Below are positions 1-8,530 of a stretch of 64,000 nucleotides of DNA, piece by piece; the stretch's first letter is position 1, and each line of letters begins with the position of its first letter. The position numbers were made by a program, and so were the translations under genes. Location: contig CAJQOH010000057.1 of NCBI GenBank assembly GCA_905479915.1, positions 1 to 64,000 on the forward strand. The letters run 5' to 3'. This DNA comes from an uncultured Flavobacteriales bacterium. GTDB lineage: Bacteria; Bacteroidota; Bacteroidia; Flavobacteriales_E; Vicingaceae. The notes beneath the pieces were generated by a model. The model saw nothing but the letters and a program-made list of their open reading frames with translations, had not been told where the DNA came from and ran no database searches.

Positions 1-600
1 GAAGGATCAAAAGTTGTTCCACTTACTCCTGGACCACTAAACGTACCTCCTGATACTGCAGGAACTAACGTTACAGATCCATCATTCAAACACAAGGTCG
101 CTGGTAAACCAGTAAAACTCGCATCTGGTAATGGACTAACCGTTATCGTTTCACTTGTTGAATCTGTACAGCCTCCTGAAGTTACTACATACTTTATAGT
201 ATATGGCCCACCTGCTCCGGCTGACGAAGGATCAAAAGTTGTTCCACTTACTCCTGGACCGCTAAACGTACCTCCTGATACTGCAGGAACCAATGTTACC
301 GAACCATCATTCAAACACAAGGTTGCTGGCAATCCGGTAAAACTCGCATCTGGCAATGGACTAACTGTTACCGTTTGACTTGTTGAATCTGTACAGCCTC
401 CTGAAGTTACTACATACTTTATGGTATATGGTCCACCTACTCCGGCTGACGAAGGATCAAAAGTTGTTCCACTTACTCCTGGACCGCTAAACGTACCTCC
501 TGATACTGCAGGAACTAATGTTACTGAACCGTCATTCAAACACAAGGTCGCTGATAAACCAGTAAAACTCGCATCTGGCAATGGATTAACTGTTATAAAA
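1..600 (-). repeat. 225-bp tandem repeats inside the surface protein gene
   Basis: The same block begins at positions 1, 226 and 451, giving an exact 225-base period (75 codons, in frame). The first two copies are full length and differ at only a small fraction of positions. The third is near-identical until about 590 and then passes into a diverged version. Each unit encodes an Ig-like module with a GGTFSGPGVSG core and a single Cys pair. The array continues off the left edge, so the copy number is unknown. Confidence 0.9.
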
Positions 601-2624
601 TGAGTCATTGTATCAAAACATGCTGATGATGTTCCTATTATATATCCCACCCATTGTGAACCCACACTAGGATCAAACACATAAGGATCAGGAACTGTTC
701 CAGCTCCTGAAACTCCAGTACCTACAAATGTACCTCCAGCATCTCCAGTAATTAAAGCATCTAAATTAACATCAGCATCATCAATACACAATGGTCCTGG
801 ACTAGTCCAAGTTGCATCATGAGGCGATGTTACAGTTATGGTTCGGGTAGCAGAATCTACACAGTTTATTCCATCATCCCAATAATAAGTAAAATCGTAC
901 ACTCCTGGTCCAGCTGCAGAAGGATCAAACCACATCAAACCATAATCAAAAGATGCAAATGAAGCTACCGGAGCAGTAGAAGCCCAACTTGAGCTTCCTG
1001 TTGGAGAAAATGGTCCATACCTTGTACAACCACCCCCCGTAGCACTAGTACCAGAACCTAAACTAGCTAAAGTAGATCCATTAAACACTTCCCAATCTAC
1101 TTCCTCACCAGGGTTAACATCACATATTTCAATATAATATGATGTAGAAGGACTTAAGTATCCTCCATAAACAGTATAAATTGTGTTATCGGGAAGAGTT
1201 GATCCATATATCTGCGTCCCTGAACCTACCACACCAGATCCTCCAGAATAAACTTTAATATTATCATTATTATCTGATAAAGCATTAAATACAAAATGCA
1301 ATGCTGGCACCACATACATACCAGCTGTTGCAGAATCATCTGCAATTAAATAAATCCAATCATCAGTACAACTCATTGCTGAAGGAAAAGGAGAAATAAT
1401 ACTGTCTGAATCAAATGCCCCTCCATTAAGAGATGCATGAAAATCCACATTTGGAGGTCCAACAGTAATTGAAAAAGTGTCACTTATTGACCCACCACAG
1501 ATACCAGTAGCAGTACCTATAACTTCATAAGTACCATTAGCAGTTGGACACATTGTAATAATACTATCCGCAACTGTTCCTCCAGCAGTAGATAATCCAG
1601 CTGTTCCTGCAGGTGTTGCTGTCCATGTATAAGATGTGGCTGGCAAAAAAGTTTGCAATTCCAATGTTGTACAACCTGTAGGACATATCCAATCCCCAAT
1701 ACTTGATTCTACTTCAACCGTAGCAACTCCAGAAGTTGCTTCTATCGTATAATCACAAATATTTCCACCAAATCCATCAACCATAATATAATATGTTTGA
1801 CCTGGAGTCAAACCTACAGCAGTTAAAACAGATAATCCAGGACCAGTATTCTGATTAACACAATTTGAAACGGCAGTAAAAACACTACAATCTGTATCGA
1901 ATATTTGTGCTTGAATACCTGATCCTGCAACCAAACATCCAGACGATGTAATATCGAAAGTAGCAGTTGTATTTTCAGCGACAAATGACACCCAAGAATT
2001 ATTTTCTATAGAACCACAAAATAAAGCTGGAGCTGCTATCGTTGCAGTTTCAGGACCTTGAGTATACCAACCTCCAGTATTTCCACAATACTGATCCAAA
2101 CTACATATAGCTGGAGCTGCTCCACAATCATCATCTGCTGCAGGACTACCATTAGCACAATTCGCTGGTAAACAACCAATCAACACATCAAAACCTCCCC
2201 AAGGCGGAACAAATGGATATTCCCAAGTCTGACCATCTCCATCAGAAACAAACTCAATAGTAATACAAGATCCAGTACTTGTAAAAGTACCAGAACCACC
2301 ATAACTATAACCAGAAATCCCACCCAATAAAGGCGATGCAGTAGATGCCCCATCATAAAAAGACAATATATCTGCCCCCAATTGAGTATTTAAAAAAACA
2401 GTATTAGCTCTAATTAGTCCACCGCCCGGATTACAAAATGTAATAGAATAATTATCCGTATCACCATAATTAAGCACCCCACTCACACCACCTCCGGAAT
2501 CATAAAGTATTGCCGAACAGGTATTAATAGTATCTCCATCAGTTGTAGCATCAAGATTGTACACTTGCGCACTAGAAACTCCAACCAACAACACACAAAT
2601 AATAAATAGTAACTGTTTTTTCAT
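1..2624 (-). CDS. Large secreted surface protein, C-terminus missing at window edge
   Basis: The gene starts at the ATG at 2624-2622 and stays open to the left edge (874 complete codons), so the C-terminus lies outside the window. The first 20 residues (MKKQLLFIICVLLVGVSSAQ) are a signal peptide. Residues about 25-150 look CUB-like (paired Cys, FYDG and FVSDGDG motifs). Then come a Cys-rich segment resembling pre-peptidase domains that mentions no catalytic motif, several Ig/PKD-like beta domains, and from about residue 675 onward near-identical 75-residue modules. The composition (Gly, Ser, Thr, Asp rich, almost no Lys) is typical of Bacteroidota type IX secretion cargo. A T9SS sorting domain would be expected at the missing end. 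It follows a small basic secreted protein by 21 bases and is probably cotranscribed with it. Exact ligand or role cannot be read. Confidence 0.85.
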   Translation of the reverse strand, partial: MKKQLLFIICVLLVGVSSAQVYNLDATTDGDTINTCSAILYDSGGGVSGVLNYGDTDNYSITFCNPGGGLIRANTVFLNTQLGADILSFYDGASTASPLLGGISGYSYGGSGTFTSTGSCITIEFVSDGDGQTWEYPFVPPWGGFDVLIGCLPANCANGSPAADDDCGAAPAICSLDQYCGNTGGWYTQGPETATIAAPALFCGSIENNSWVSFVAENTTATFDITSSGCLVAGSGIQAQIFDTDCSVFTAVSNCVNQNTGPGLSVLTAVGLTPGQTYYIMVDGFGGNICDYTIEATSGVATVEVESSIGDWICPTGCTTLELQTFLPATSYTWTATPAGTAGLSTAGGTVADSIITMCPTANGTYEVIGTATGICGGSISDTFSITVGPPNVDFHASLNGGAFDSDSIISPFPSAMSCTDDWIYLIADDSATAGMYVVPALHFVFNALSDNNDNIKVYSGGSGVVGSGTQIYGSTLPDNTIYTVYGGYLSPSTSYYIEICDVNPGEEVDWEVFNGSTLASLGSGTSATGGGCTRYGPFSPTGSSSWASTAPVASFASFDYGLMWFDPSAAGPGVYDFTYYWDDGINCVDSATRTITVTSPHDATWTSPGPLCIDDADVNLDALITGDAGGTFVGTGVSGAGTVPDPYVFDPSVGSQWVGYIIGTSSACFDTMTHFITVNPLPDASFTGLSATLCLNDGSVTLVPAVSGGTFSGPGVSGTTFDPSSAGVGGPYTIKYVVTSGGCTDSTSQTVTVSPLPDASFTGLPATLCLNDGSVTLVPAVSGGTFSGPGVSGTTFDPSSAGAGGPYTIKYVVTSGGCTDSTSETITVSPLPDASFTGLPATLCLNDGSVTLVPAVSGGTFSGPGVSGTTFDP

Positions 2625-2645
2625 AAAGTCTATTTTTTCTAAAAA

Positions 2646-3056
2646 TTATTTTTTTGTATTTCTTTTTTGACCTTGTAATTGTTTCCCTTTCTGAATTTCT
2701 CGATCGCTAACACGATGCTTCTGAAATACATCTTGATTAACATCACTCTGATTCACACTAGTTTTACTCTCGCTTTTTTGCTGCTGGCGCTCATGACTTA
2801 TAGCTACCTTAACATCCTTTCGTTTCACTGATGACGAAGAAAAACTACCATTAGAAGGTTTGTTTTTTTTATTCGAAGCAGGCATAGGGGGCCATTCTAA
2901 AGAGCGATGTTCAGGTGTTTTTTTGAAATCGATATTTGCTTTAGAAGCTTTTTTCACCTCTTCAGTCTTAAGCACTTGTTTTTTCCCCACCTTATTTTGA
3001 GCTCCTACAGATAATCCAAAGAACACAAAAATAAACACAACAAATATTACTCTCAT
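2646..3056 (-). CDS. Small basic secreted protein of unknown function
   Basis: I do not recognise a family. An upstream in-frame ATG at 3140 would give 164 residues, but the ATG at 3056 gives 136 residues beginning MRVIFVVFIFVFFGLSVGAQ, a clear signal peptide, so I prefer it. The mature part is low-complexity and very rich in Lys, Gln and Ser, has no Cys, and is probably disordered with a high isoelectric point. It ends 21 bases before the start of the large acidic surface protein gene on the same strand, so the two are likely one transcription unit. A role as accessory or partner of that protein is inference from position only. Confidence 0.6.
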   Translation of the reverse strand: MRVIFVVFIFVFFGLSVGAQNKVGKKQVLKTEEVKKASKANIDFKKTPEHRSLEWPPMPASNKKNKPSNGSFSSSSVKRKDVKVAISHERQQQKSESKTSVNQSDVNQDVFQKHRVSDREIQKGKQLQGQKRNTKK

Positions 3057-3523
3057 ATATAACAGTTTAAATTCTAAGTTAAAGTAAAAGACGAAAATAT
3101 ATTTAACAAGGTTGCACAACATCTGTGTTATTTTTAACAAAAATAGCCCTGAAAGTGTTAGGATTTAACAAATCCCATAAAGTCTAAACATCCTTTAAAA
3201 CAATAGATTTAGAGCTAACACCTCAATAAAAAAACCTCGCAAAACCAACAATAATGAAGTTATTTGTGAAATTTCAAACAAAAATTTTTCACGGCAAACC
3301 CACTTCAAATTCTACCTATTGAGCAAATATATAGATTAAATTATACATTTAACTGACTAAACAAAATAATAAACTTTAAAAATGCCGTCTACTAACTTTT
3401 TAACAAACTATTTAAAATGCATTAAATTTTAATAATCAGATTTACAAAAAACAACCCATAACCTTAACTAAATTATTTATTCACAACATCGAATTTCAGA
3501 GGCTATAATCTTACTTTTGTTTA
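3057..3523. other. Divergent AT-rich intergenic region
   Basis: This 467-base stretch separates the minus-strand secreted-protein pair from the plus-strand helicase. It is strongly AT-rich, and the only reading frames are very short (for example 16 codons near 3382). I see no RNA gene, repeat or convincing terminator. It must hold the promoter of the minus-strand pair; the helicase promoter is at its right end. Confidence 0.6.
3512..3519 (+). promoter_or_regulatory. -7 box of the pcrA/uvrD promoter
   Basis: TACTTTTG matches the Bacteroidota -7 consensus TAnnTTTG and ends 4 bases before the ATG at 3524, so transcription would start at or next to the start codon (leaderless). No clear TTTG element is visible at the -33 position. 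Confidence 0.5.
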
Positions 3524-5857
3524 ATGGATTATTTAAAGGAGTTAAACGGAGCTCAAAAAGAAGCGGTTGAAACAACAGAAGGCCCTGTAATGGTTATTGC
3601 TGGTGCAGGATCCGGAAAAACAAGAGTGCTAACCTATAGAATTGCTCACCTCATCAATAAAGGTGTAGACCCTTTCAATATTTTATCTTTAACATTTACC
3701 AACAAGGCCGCTCAAGAAATGAAAGAGCGTATTGGCAAAATAATTGGAGGCTCTGAAGCTCGTAACATCTGGATGGGAACATTTCACTCCGTATTCTCCA
3801 GAATCCTAAGATCTGAAGCAGAAAAAATTGGCTACCCTCAAAACTTTACCATTTACGATACTCAAGATGCTAAAAATCTAATCAAAACAATACTAAAAGA
3901 ACAAGGTTTAGATGAAAAAGTTTATAAACCAGGCTTAGTTTACAATAGAATATCTGCAGCAAAAAACAACCTACTAACTGCCGCTGCTTACCTCAAAAAC
4001 ACCACCATTCAATCGGAAGATAGACAGGCGGCAAAACCAAAAATCGGAGAAGTTTACAAGATTTACGAAAGTCGTTGTTTCAAATCTGGAGCAATGGATT
4101 TTGATGACTTACTATTTAAGACCAACATCCTTTTAAGAGATCATCCAGATGTTCTAAACAAATACCAACATCGCTTTAAATACATTTTAGTTGATGAGTA
4201 TCAAGACACCAACTTTTCTCAATACATTATTGTAAAAAAGTTAGCTGCAGCTTTTGAAAATGTTTGTGTTGTTGGAGATGATGCTCAAAGTATCTATGCT
4301 TTTAGGGGTGCCAATATTCAAAACATATTAAATTTTAAAACAGATTACCCTGAAGCAAAAACATTTAAACTAGAAGAAAACTATCGTTCAACTCAAAACA
4401 TTGTAAATGCCGCAAACAGCATTATCAAACACAATTCAGAACAAATAGAAAAAAACGTTTTCACTTCAAATCAGGAAGGCAACAAAATTAAAATCCATAG
4501 AGCTGCCACTGATAATGAAGAAGGAAAAATGGTAGCCAATCTCATTTACGATACTCAATTTTCTGCACAAGCTAGACCAAAAGATTTTGCGATACTTTAC
4601 AGAACCAATGCTCAATCGAGAGCTATGGAAGAAGCTTTAAGAAGAAAAAATATTGCTTACAAAATTCACGGTGGTCAATCTTTTTATCAGCGTAAAGAAA
4701 TTAAAGATTTACTATCTTATTTCAGATTAATCATTAACCCTAATGATGAGGAAGCGTTAAAACGAATTATTAATTATCCTGCAAGAGGAATCGGTAAAAC
4801 CTCAATGGATAAGATTGGAATTGCAGCCAACAATAACGAAACCAGTATTTGGAATGTTATCACACATTTGAACCAATTCAACACAGGAATAAATGCGGGT
4901 ACTCAAACTAAAATTCATGGGTTTCTTGAAATGATAAAAAGTTTTGCCATTCAGATTAAGAGCAAAAATGCTTTTGATTTAGGAAATGAAATAGCTTCAA
5001 CATCTGGTATCCTTAAAGATTTATATAGCGACAAAACGCCTGAAGGAATAAGTCGATATGAAAACATTCAAGAACTTTTAAATGGACTAAAAGAATTTAC
5101 TGAAACAGAAAATGAAGTAGATGGTGATGTTACACCAAGAGGGCTAGTTGAGTTTTTACAAGACGTAGCTCTTCTGACCAATGCTGACAATGAAAAAGAA
5201 GAAGATCGCGACAAGGTTACTTTAATGACGATACACTCTGCTAAAGGATTAGAATTTCCCTATGTTTATTGTGTTGGACTGGAAGAAAACCTTTTCCCAT
5301 CTCAAATGTCATTAACCTCAAGAGCAGACTTAGAAGAGGAAAGACGCTTATTTTATGTGGCGGTTACAAGAGCTGAAAAAGAAATTCACATATCTTACGC
5401 ATCAAGTAGATACAAGTGGGGATCACTTATCTTTTGTGAACCAAGTCGTTTTATTGAAGAAATTTCTGAAGATTATTTAGAGTTTACTTTTGATCAAAAC
5501 ACAGTCGCTCAAAAAAATCATACTTCAAATTTTGACGAACCTTATTCTGCTCAAAACAGTTATGGTGGTGGAAAAACCACTTACAAGAAAAAAAGTACAA
5601 TGCCTCCCAAAAGAAGCGCACCCAAAACAATCACACAAGCACCACCCAAAAACTTAACAAAGGTTAGCAATTCTACTTCTGCAAAGCCAGAAAGCGCAGC
5701 AAGCCTGAACCTTGAAAAAGGCATGATGGTAAATCATCAAAAATTTGGCAATGGTATCATTGAAAATCTTGACAACGGAAAAGCTACCATCAACTTCCAA
5801 AACATTGGTAACAAGCAATTATTATTAAAATTTGCCAAGCTCTCAATAATCAAATAA
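3524..5857 (+). CDS. pcrA: ATP-dependent DNA helicase, UvrD/PcrA type (SF1A)
   Basis: A 777-residue 3'-5' DNA helicase for excision repair and replication restart. Visible motifs in order: Walker A GAGSGKT (27-33), TFTNKAAQEM motif Ia, Walker B VDEYQDT (about 223), GDDAQSIYAFRG motif III (about 250), LEENYRS motif IV, MTIHSAKGLEF motif V (about 568) and VAVTRAEKE motif VI (about 611). After a Lys/Pro/Ser-rich linker (about 660-720) the last 45 residues (GMMVNHQKFGNGII...) form the small Tudor-like domain that ends PcrA/UvrD proteins and contacts RNA polymerase. Length is normal for the family. The start is supported by the -7 box immediately upstream and by the usual N-terminus. It is first in a run with the DUF4290 gene, murA and a thioredoxin-like gene. 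Confidence 0.96.
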   Translation: MDYLKELNGAQKEAVETTEGPVMVIAGAGSGKTRVLTYRIAHLINKGVDPFNILSLTFTNKAAQEMKERIGKIIGGSEARNIWMGTFHSVFSRILRSEAEKIGYPQNFTIYDTQDAKNLIKTILKEQGLDEKVYKPGLVYNRISAAKNNLLTAAAYLKNTTIQSEDRQAAKPKIGEVYKIYESRCFKSGAMDFDDLLFKTNILLRDHPDVLNKYQHRFKYILVDEYQDTNFSQYIIVKKLAAAFENVCVVGDDAQSIYAFRGANIQNILNFKTDYPEAKTFKLEENYRSTQNIVNAANSIIKHNSEQIEKNVFTSNQEGNKIKIHRAATDNEEGKMVANLIYDTQFSAQARPKDFAILYRTNAQSRAMEEALRRKNIAYKIHGGQSFYQRKEIKDLLSYFRLIINPNDEEALKRIINYPARGIGKTSMDKIGIAANNNETSIWNVITHLNQFNTGINAGTQTKIHGFLEMIKSFAIQIKSKNAFDLGNEIASTSGILKDLYSDKTPEGISRYENIQELLNGLKEFTETENEVDGDVTPRGLVEFLQDVALLTNADNEKEEDRDKVTLMTIHSAKGLEFPYVYCVGLEENLFPSQMSLTSRADLEEERRLFYVAVTRAEKEIHISYASSRYKWGSLIFCEPSRFIEEISEDYLEFTFDQNTVAQKNHTSNFDEPYSAQNSYGGGKTTYKKKSTMPPKRSAPKTITQAPPKNLTKVSNSTSAKPESAASLNLEKGMMVNHQKFGNGIIENLDNGKATINFQNIGNKQLLLKFAKLSIIK

Positions 5858-5863
5858 TATATT

Positions 5864-5871
5864 TACTTTTG
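5864..5871 (+). promoter_or_regulatory. -7 box in front of the DUF4290-murA pair
   Basis: TACTTTTG matches TAnnTTTG and would give a leader of roughly 20 bases before the ATG at 5897. It may give the downstream pair its own promoter in addition to read-through from the helicase gene. Confidence 0.4.
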
Positions 5872-5896
5872 AATTTGTTAAAACAGAACAGATTAG

Positions 5897-6562
5897 ATGG
5901 AAAACATAGAAGAAAAAGACTACAATACCAATAGACCCGAAATGGTTATTCCTGAATATGGAAGAAACATTCAAAAAATGGTTGAACATGCCATTTCTCT
6001 ACCAGACAAAGAAGAAAGAAACAAAATTGCTCATGCCATTATTAGTGTTATGGGACAATTAAATCCTCACCTGAGAGATATCGCTGATTTTAAACACAAA
6101 TTATGGGATCATTTATTTATTATCTCTGATTTTAAATTGGATGTAGACTCTCCTTACCCATTACCAGATAAAGCTGTACTTTTTGAGAGACCCGAAATAA
6201 TGGCTTATCCAAAAACAGAAAATAGATTTAAACATTATGGAAAATCTGTTAAAACATTAATAGATACCGCTATAGCAATTGAAGACAAGGATGAGCAAAA
6301 AGCATTAACTGGAGTTATCCTTAATTTGATGAAAAAAACGTACTTAACATTTAATCAAAGTTCTGTAGAAGATAATCAAATCATTACTGATTTAAAGACT
6401 ATCTCTAAAAACCAACTTGATGCTCCAGAAGGATTTCAAATGATTTCTACGAATGAAGTCTTAGCAATGACTAAGAAAAAGAATTCTCATTCTAACAAAA
6501 ATCACAAGAACCAAAAGAACAAAAACCACAAACAAAACAACTACAAAAAAAGAAGATATTAA
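5897..6562 (+). CDS. DUF4290 family protein
   Basis: A 221-residue cytoplasmic protein of the Bacteroidota-specific DUF4290 family; no biochemical function is known to me. It shows the conserved N-terminus (YNTNRPEMVIPEYGRN), two helical repeats with related segments (PDKEERNKIAHAIISVM near 38 and EDKDEQKALTGVILNLM near 133), and a C-terminal tail of about 30 residues made almost only of Lys, Asn and His. The basic tail suggests nucleic-acid or polyphosphate contact, which is inference. Its stop codon overlaps the murA start (TAATG), so the two are translationally coupled, as is common for this pair in the phylum. Confidence 0.9.
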   Translation: MENIEEKDYNTNRPEMVIPEYGRNIQKMVEHAISLPDKEERNKIAHAIISVMGQLNPHLRDIADFKHKLWDHLFIISDFKLDVDSPYPLPDKAVLFERPEIMAYPKTENRFKHYGKSVKTLIDTAIAIEDKDEQKALTGVILNLMKKTYLTFNQSSVEDNQIITDLKTISKNQLDAPEGFQMISTNEVLAMTKKKNSHSNKNHKNQKNKNHKQNNYKKRRY

Positions 6563-7866
6563 TGGGTACATTCAAAATAAAAGGTGGAAATAAGTTAAAA
6601 GGAGAACTAACTCCTCAAGGAGCAAAAAACGAAGCATTACAAGTTGTTTGTGCTGTTTTACTAACTTCAGAAAAAGTAACACTTACCAATCTACCATTTA
6701 TTAGAGATGTAAACTTCTTGATTGATTTACTAGAGGCTTTAGGTGTTCAAGTAGAAAGAGAAGGAAATGGAACTGTTCATTTTCAGTCCAACAACATTAA
6801 TATCGATTATTTAAACTCTGAAGATTTTAAAGTTAGAGCAGAGTCTTTAAGAGGATCTATAATGATTGTAGGTCCTTTATTGGCAAGATTCAAAAAAGCT
6901 TACATGCCAAAACCTGGTGGGGATAAAATTGGTGCAAGACCACTAGATACTCACTTTTTAGGTTTTACAAAGTTAGGAGCAACATACACTTATGATCCTA
7001 GTACGTGCTTCTATTCTTTAGAAGCAAACAACTTAGCCGGCCAATACATCTTATTAGACGAACCATCTGTTACTGGAACAGCAAATATTTTAATGACAGC
7101 GGTTTTAGCTAAAGGAAAAACAACCATTTACAATGCTGCTTGTGAACCATATTTACAACAGCTATGCTCTATGCTTAATAGTATGGGAGCAAAAATTTCT
7201 GGAGTTGGATCAAATTTACTAACCATTGAAGGGGTTGATGAATTGGGAGGTTGTGAACACAGATTATTGCCAGATTTTATTGAAGTAGGTTCTTTTATCG
7301 GTATGGCTGCAATGACAGGATCTGAAATTACAATTAAAAATTGTAGAGTAGATATGCTGGGAAGAATACCTGATACTTTTAGAAGACTAGGCATTCAACT
7401 AGAAATTAAAGGTGATGACATTTATATCCCTGAACAAAACAACTACGAAATTAAAAGAATGATTGATGGTTCTATACCAACAATATATGACGCTGTATGG
7501 CCAGGATTCACTCCTGATTTATTAAGTATTGTTTTGGTAACAGCTATCCAAGCAAAAGGAACTGTTTTAATTCACCAAAAAATGTTTGATAGCCGTTTAT
7601 TCTTTATAGATAGATTAAAAGATATGGGAGCTCAAATTATTTTATGTGATCCGCACAGAGCTACTGTAATTGGAATGAACAAAGAAACCAATCTAAGAGG
7701 AACAACAATGTCTTCTCCAGATATTAGAGCTGGAGTATCTTTATTAATAGCAGCGCTTTCTGCCGAAGGAGAAAGTACCATTAATAACATTGAACAAATT
7801 GATAGAGGTTATCAATACATCGATGAAAGGCTAAATGCAATTGGAGCAGATATTACGCGTTTATAA
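6562..7866 (+). CDS. murA: UDP-N-acetylglucosamine 1-carboxyvinyltransferase MurA
   Basis: MurA (434 residues, full length) transfers enolpyruvate from PEP to UDP-GlcNAc, the first committed step of peptidoglycan synthesis, in the cytoplasm. The EPSP-synthase-type fold is evident: GGNKLKGELTPQGAKNEAL at the N-terminus with the conserved Lys-Asn, RAESLRGSIMIVGPLLAR around 92, and RGTTMSSPDIRAGVSLLIAA near 380. At the position of the catalytic Cys (Cys115 in E. coli) the motif reads PGGDKIGARP, so residue 121 (codon at 6922-6924) is Asp. Cys-to-Asp enzymes are active but not alkylated by fosfomycin. It is coupled to the DUF4290 gene upstream by a TAATG overlap. Confidence 0.96.
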   Translation: MGTFKIKGGNKLKGELTPQGAKNEALQVVCAVLLTSEKVTLTNLPFIRDVNFLIDLLEALGVQVEREGNGTVHFQSNNINIDYLNSEDFKVRAESLRGSIMIVGPLLARFKKAYMPKPGGDKIGARPLDTHFLGFTKLGATYTYDPSTCFYSLEANNLAGQYILLDEPSVTGTANILMTAVLAKGKTTIYNAACEPYLQQLCSMLNSMGAKISGVGSNLLTIEGVDELGGCEHRLLPDFIEVGSFIGMAAMTGSEITIKNCRVDMLGRIPDTFRRLGIQLEIKGDDIYIPEQNNYEIKRMIDGSIPTIYDAVWPGFTPDLLSIVLVTAIQAKGTVLIHQKMFDSRLFFIDRLKDMGAQIILCDPHRATVIGMNKETNLRGTTMSSPDIRAGVSLLIAALSAEGESTINNIEQIDRGYQYIDERLNAIGADITRL

Positions 7867-7937
7867 AACGTAGATCTGTCAAATAAACAACAACAAATTG
7901 GCTTAGTATTTGATAGCTTTGCTTAAAATAAAAATTT

Positions 7938-8468
7938 ATGAATACACTAAAAAAGTTTAAAACACACATCATACTTGGGGCAATCATTATAATTACTGCT
8001 GGCTTCATATTTAAACCTACCGGTTTTGAAATCGGATCTAAAGCTCCTGACTTAGCCTTTAATAATCCTGAAGGAAAAGTCATAAAACTTTCTTCATTAA
8101 AGGGAAAGGTTGTTTTAATTGATTTCTGGGCATCATGGTGTGGACCATGTAGAAGAGAAAACCCTGCTGTAGTGGCAGCTTATAAAAAATACAAAGACAA
8201 AAAATTTGTTAACGGTAAAGGGTTTACTGTTTTTAGCTATTCTTTAGATAAAGATTTGAATAGATGGAAAGCAGCCATCTTAAAAGATCACCTAACTTGG
8301 GAATACCATGTTAGCGATTTAAAAGGATGGCAATCAGAAGGGTCTAGACTTTATGGTGTAAATTCAATTCCTACCAACTATTTAATTGATGGGAAAGGAA
8401 ATATTCTAGCAAAGAACTTAAGAGGTCCAGCTTTAGATGCTGCTTTAGAAAAGCACCTAAAAAAGTAA
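7938..8468 (+). CDS. Thioredoxin-like TlpA/ResA family protein, membrane-anchored
   Basis: A 176-residue protein with an N-terminal membrane anchor (residues about 10-27) and a periplasmic thioredoxin fold of the AhpC-TSA/TlpA type. The redox motif is WCGPC at about 67-71, inside FWASWCGPCRREN; the cis-Pro loop is NSIPTNYLID near 147. Such proteins reduce or exchange disulfides in exported proteins or in cytochrome c maturation; the specific substrate cannot be read. A TAGCTTTG sequence at 7914-7921 could be its -7 box. A strong shared terminator follows at 8483. Confidence 0.88.
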   Translation: MNTLKKFKTHIILGAIIIITAGFIFKPTGFEIGSKAPDLAFNNPEGKVIKLSSLKGKVVLIDFWASWCGPCRRENPAVVAAYKKYKDKKFVNGKGFTVFSYSLDKDLNRWKAAILKDHLTWEYHVSDLKGWQSEGSRLYGVNSIPTNYLIDGKGNILAKNLRGPALDAALEKHLKK

Positions 8469-8482
8469 TATACATTTAAACT

Positions 8483-8517
8483 AAAAAAGGCGAAAGAATA
8501 ATTCTTTCGCCTTTTTT
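8483..8517. terminator. Bidirectional terminator between the tlpA-like gene and leuB
   Basis: A perfect inverted repeat (AAAAAGGCGAAAGAAT / ATTCTTTCGCCTTTTTT) with T runs on both strands lies between convergent genes and can stop transcription from either side. Confidence 0.9.
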
Positions 8518-8530
8518 ATGTTCCAAACTT

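Noticed and set aside
1-600. Repeated sequence that could be taken for a CRISPR array
   Set aside because: The units are 225 bases long, in frame, adjacent and coding on the minus strand; there are no short repeats with unique spacers and no cas genes.
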